Assembly: GCA_900550105.1 (NCBI GenBank)
Contig: URQW01000113.1
Span: forward strand, 1-8,231
Length of the DNA stretch: 8,231 nucleotides
Reading direction: 5' to 3'
Origin: an uncultured Pelosinus sp.
GTDB taxonomy: Bacteria; Bacillota; Negativicutes; UMGS1260
In this document: positions 6,338-8,231 of the stretch, piece after piece
Position numbering within the stretch: position 1 is the stretch's first letter
Layout: each line of letters opens with the position of its first letter
Translations under genes and position numbers: made by a program
Notes under the pieces: model-generated
Told to the model about the DNA's origin: nothing
The model's input: only the letters and a program-made list of their open reading frames with translations
The model's database searches: none

Positions 6338-6344
6338 CTCCTTT
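6338..6344 (-). promoter_or_regulatory. Ribosome site of the NlpC/P60 gene, close to the riboswitch
   Basis: AAAGGAG lies 7 nt upstream of the GTG start and only about 7-13 nt from the last conserved riboswitch bases. There is thus no space for a terminator between aptamer and ribosome site. Confidence 0.75.
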
Positions 6345-6350
6345 CCTCTA

Positions 6351-6463
6351 CTAGCCTCCGAGGTTAGCTGACGGGTTCGGGAAGAAGAATAGACCCGGCT
6401 CATTTTCATGAACTTCACCCCAATAAACGGTTTCCCCGTACCTGAGTTGGATTCGGCTTACTA
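6351..6463 (-). ncRNA. ydaO/yuaA riboswitch (c-di-AMP)
   Basis: The leader carries the conserved blocks of the ydaO aptamer in order: TAAGCCGAATCC (6449-6460), ACGGGGAAACCG (6428-6439), TTGGGGTGAAG (6413-6423), CCGAACCCGTCAGCTAACCT (6361-6380) and CGGAGGC (6354-6360). AGCC (6455-6458) and GGCT (6353-6356) can form the closing stem. Known ydaO riboswitches bind c-di-AMP and turn expression off. This one precedes an NlpC/P60 hydrolase, a common target. The boundaries are approximate; the identification from the conserved blocks is strong. Confidence 0.93.
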
Positions 6464-6469
6464 CACTCA

Positions 6470-6497
6470 ATAATATATATACGACAAAAAAGACCAA
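6470..6497 (-). promoter_or_regulatory. Promoter of the riboswitch-NlpC/P60 transcript
   Basis: TTGGTC (6492-6497) and TATTAT (6470-6475) are separated by 16 nt. The predicted start near 6463 coincides with the beginning of the riboswitch. The AT-rich run here allows other -10 registers. Confidence 0.45.
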
Positions 6498-6503
6498 AGT
6501 CCT
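6484..6503 (-). terminator. Weak terminator-like hairpin after the GT2 gene
   Basis: AGGAC and GTCTT (one G-U pair) enclose a TTTG loop and are followed by TTTTTT on the minus strand, about 35 nt after the GT2 stop. The stem is only 5 bp and overlaps the -35 of the next promoter. Confidence 0.3.
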
Positions 6504-6539
6504 GCCCTCAAAATACAGTTTCTGTCTTTTAGGCGCCGA

Positions 6540-7505
6540 TTAGTTTATCCTATTTTTTACATTGTTCTGTTCCACTACTGTCTTTTCTCCTAATTCGGCC
6601 CGAACCCAGTAAAGCGGTCGCTGTTTAACCTCTTCAAAAATACGACCAACATATTCACCAATAATTCCAATGCCAACTAATTGAAAGCCACCTAAAAGAA
6701 GAATACTAACAGCCGTAGTAGCCCAACCAGGAACAGCTTCTTCCGTAAAAAATTTAATATATAAGACATGTCCTGTAAGAATCATTGTTCCTATACCGAA
6801 TAACAATCCCAGATAAAAAGCAAACCGCAGTGGCATTTTAGAATAAGCCGTAATGCCATCAAGGGCAAAACGCAGCATTTTCTTTACTGAAAACTTAGAT
6901 ACACCAGCAAAGCGTTTGGGCGCTACAAATTCGATTTGAATTTGTTTATAACCAATATCACTGATCATGCCGCGGATAAAACGCGCTCGTTCTTTAAATA
7001 ATCGGAAGCTCTGCACGACTTTTTTATCAAGTAGTCTAAAATCAGAACCGCCTTCATAAATGTGAATATTTGACATCGCATTGATCAGCTTATAAAAAAG
7101 ACTTGACGTAAGGTTTTTCAAAAAAGAAACGCCTTCCGTATGAACACGAATCGTCTGAACAACCTCATAGCCTGCTTCCCAGTGTTTCAATAGGGCTGGC
7201 AACATTTCCGGCGGATGCTGCATATCGCCGTCCATTGTAATTACGACATCGCCATTCGCATGATCAAGGCCGCAACTTAAGGCAATTTGATGGCCAAAAT
7301 TTCTGGCAAGAATAAACGCTCTGACCCTTTGATCTTCTTGCGCCATACGATGCAAAATTAACGGAGTGGCATCACTAGAGCCATCATCGATAAAAACAAC
7401 TTCAAAATCATACTCTAAAGGTTCGAGATATTTGACGACTTCTGAATAAAATACGGCAAGATTGTCCTGTTCGTTAAAAACCGGGACAACAACGGATACT
7501 AACAT
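6540..7505 (-). CDS. GT2 glycosyltransferase, polyprenyl-phosphate (GtrB/ArnC/DPM1) type
   Basis: The 321-residue enzyme has an N-terminal GT-A domain (about 1-220) and two C-terminal membrane helices (about 228-250 and 262-285). Family members move a sugar from a nucleotide donor to undecaprenyl phosphate at the cytoplasmic face, supplying lipid-linked sugar for decoration of surface polymers. Motifs seen are VVVPVFNEQDN (5-15), DDGS (40-43), the metal-binding DGD (92-94, in MDGDMQHPPE), GGSDFRLLD (152-160) and QRPLYWV (295-301). The ATG start follows GGAGGG by 9 nt. It lies 72 nt downstream of aroH across an attenuator-like hairpin. Neither a GtrA flippase nor a sugar-specific gene is present, so sugar and acceptor polymer are unknown. 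Confidence 0.9.
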   Translation of the reverse strand: MLVSVVVPVFNEQDNLAVFYSEVVKYLEPLEYDFEVVFIDDGSSDATPLILHRMAQEDQRVRAFILARNFGHQIALSCGLDHANGDVVITMDGDMQHPPEMLPALLKHWEAGYEVVQTIRVHTEGVSFLKNLTSSLFYKLINAMSNIHIYEGGSDFRLLDKKVVQSFRLFKERARFIRGMISDIGYKQIQIEFVAPKRFAGVSKFSVKKMLRFALDGITAYSKMPLRFAFYLGLLFGIGTMILTGHVLYIKFFTEEAVPGWATTAVSILLLGGFQLVGIGIIGEYVGRIFEEVKQRPLYWVRAELGEKTVVEQNNVKNRIN

Positions 7506-7526
7506 AATGTAAAACCCTCCAAAACT

Positions 7527-7551
7527 AAATAAAATACGGCATACGCCGCAT
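7527..7551 (-). terminator. Terminator or attenuator hairpin between aroH and GT2
   Basis: ATGCGGC (7545-7551) and GCCGTAT (7534-7540) form a 7-bp stem with one G-U pair and a GTAT loop, followed on the minus strand by TTTTATTT. The GT2 ribosome site begins only about 8 nt after the T-tract, so no separate promoter fits between. An upstream ACGGCAT (minus strand, 7568-7574) could instead pair with ATGCCGT (7536-7542), giving two exclusive folds. Confidence 0.45.
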
Positions 7552-7577
7552 ACGAGAAAATTAGCGAATGCCGTGCA

Positions 7578-7946
7578 CTATTCATTTTGCTGGGCAATAT
7601 CGGGACGAAGCCGTGCTGCCTGCCGCAAATAAACATGCCGCATGGCTTTTTGCGGCAATTCTGTATTATAAAGTAGCAGCAACCGAATACAAAGAATCGG
7701 CGCTTGTGGGTGCTCAATTTCTACAGTACCAAATAAGGGAACATTATCCCAGCCATATAACCGCGCACCCGCTGCTGGGAAAGCACAAGTTAAATCTGGA
7801 GTCGAACTAAAGATAGCAGCTCCTATTTCTTCTACATCAAGTTGATTTTCCTCTGTTAAAGCCCTAAGCAGTTCCGCAACAGCTTCATTTACTGCTTGTT
7901 GCTCGTTTTTCTCCACCGTAATGGCGCCGCGAATTCCCCGAAGCAA
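7578..7946 (-). CDS. aroH: Chorismate mutase, AroH type
   Basis: The 122-residue cytoplasmic enzyme converts chorismate to prephenate on the way to phenylalanine and tyrosine. It belongs to the small trimeric AroH class. The active-site residues known in B. subtilis chorismate mutase have counterparts: Arg6 (RGIRGA), Glu76 (TVEIE), Arg88 (CIRLL), Tyr106 (HVYL) and Arg114 (LRPD). The start is TTG: an in-frame TGA lies three codons upstream, and the Arg-Gly-Ile-Arg block must sit at the N-terminus. AAAGGA lies 9 nt before it. Two ATG codons (7951-7956) are in another frame. No other aromatic pathway gene is present; GT2 follows on the same strand. Confidence 0.93.
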   Translation of the reverse strand: MLRGIRGAITVEKNEQQAVNEAVAELLRALTEENQLDVEEIGAAIFSSTPDLTCAFPAAGARLYGWDNVPLFGTVEIEHPQAPILCIRLLLLYNTELPQKAMRHVYLRQAARLRPDIAQQNE

Positions 7947-8057
7947 ACTCCATCATCCTTTCTTTATCTATCTTGGCTCTTTTCGACACAATTTGGTACC
8001 ATTCCTGCTCTACTCGTCTGACTTTTTCTTAGTATGTGCGCTAGAACAAACTTTCAT

Positions 8058-8085
8058 AAAAAAACAACCGGGGGTTACCCGGTTG
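8058..8085 (-). terminator. Rho-independent terminator of the right-edge gene
   Basis: A perfect 8-bp stem CAACCGGG/CCCGGTTG (8065-8072 and 8078-8085) with a 5-nt loop is followed on the minus strand by TTTTTTT. It starts 3 nt after the stop codon of the partial gene at the window edge. The 111 nt from here to aroH (7947-8057) hold the aroH leader; I find no convincing promoter or riboswitch there. Confidence 0.9.
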
Positions 8086-8088
8086 CTT

Positions 8089-8231
8089 TTAAAGCATTTT
8101 CCAGCCTTTAACGACAAGTTTAATCCGTCCGAAAAAACGGCTAATTGCAATTTCTAACGGATACGGCGATATAAACGCCTGGGGTACATATAAAACAATA
8201 CCACCGATTTCACGCTCAGTAAACTGAGTCA
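8089..8231 (-). CDS. 3' end of an unrecognised gene (46 residues visible)
   Basis: An open frame enters from the right edge and runs 46 codons to TAA, immediately followed by a strong terminator on the same strand. That arrangement makes it a real gene end. The visible C-terminus has a moderately hydrophobic part (EIGGIVLYVPQAFISPYPLE, residues 7-26) and a basic end (SRFFGRIKLVVKGWKML, 30-46). I do not recognise the family. The amphipathic basic tail could lie on a membrane, but that is a guess. Confidence 0.7.
   Translation of the reverse strand, partial: TQFTEREIGGIVLYVPQAFISPYPLEIAISRFFGRIKLVVKGWKML

Noticed and set aside
7947..8057. Possible T-box or aromatic-responsive leader before aroH
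   Set aside because: ATGGTACC slightly recalls the T-box motif, but the canonical AGGGTGGNACCGCG is missing and the 111-nt gap is too short for a full T-box.
7568..8157. Two plus-strand open frames of about 80 codons opposite aroH and its leader
   Set aside because: They lie antisense to a clear chorismate mutase and to a terminator, have no ribosome site of note, and encode low-complexity sequence unlike any family I know.
1..8231. CRISPR array, tRNA, rRNA, or insertion sequence
   Set aside because: No regularly spaced repeats, cloverleaf, rRNA-like stretch or transposase frame is seen.

Overview
The window (about 40% G+C by eye) looks like chromosome of an endospore-forming Firmicute. The evidence is a pro-sigma-K gene, a YyaC-family sporulation gene, a ydaO/yuaA (c-di-AMP) riboswitch in front of a wall hydrolase, and an AroH-type chorismate mutase. 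An MsbA-like half-size ABC exporter and a polyprenyl-phosphate type glycosyltransferase are compatible with a diderm spore former of the Negativicutes (Sporomusa/Pelosinus relatives). That assignment is an inference, not proven here. All but one of the genes are on the minus strand, so they are transcribed from high to low coordinates.

Reading in the direction of transcription: (1) 8231-8058 holds the 3' end of an unrecognised gene followed by a strong terminator. (2) 7946-6540 holds aroH, an attenuator-like hairpin and a GT2 glycosyltransferase with two C-terminal membrane helices. (3) 6497-5611 is a self-contained unit: promoter, c-di-AMP riboswitch, a secreted PG-binding + NlpC/P60 hydrolase and a Rho-independent terminator. 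(4) 5622-3831 is an ABC exporter with its own promoter. (5) 3857-1240 is a zinc-uptake operon znuA-znuC-znuB with a promoter that overlaps the exporter stop codon. (6) 1220-599 is yyaC with a possible sigma-E promoter. (7) 504-593, the only plus-strand gene, encodes a 29-residue membrane peptide, convergent with yyaC. (8) 414-22 is the N-terminal part of sigK, which breaks off at the AATG core where skin-type elements interrupt sigK in other spore formers.

Together the genes cover envelope building and remodelling (hydrolase, exporter, glycosyltransferase), zinc supply and late mother-cell sporulation. The most notable points are the split sigK, which implies a developmentally excised element just left of the window; a perfect 14-bp hairpin inside the yyaC coding sequence; the 29-residue membrane peptide divergent from sigK; and a c-di-AMP riboswitch with no room for a terminator before the start codon, driving a hydrolase whose third catalytic residue is Ser instead of His.
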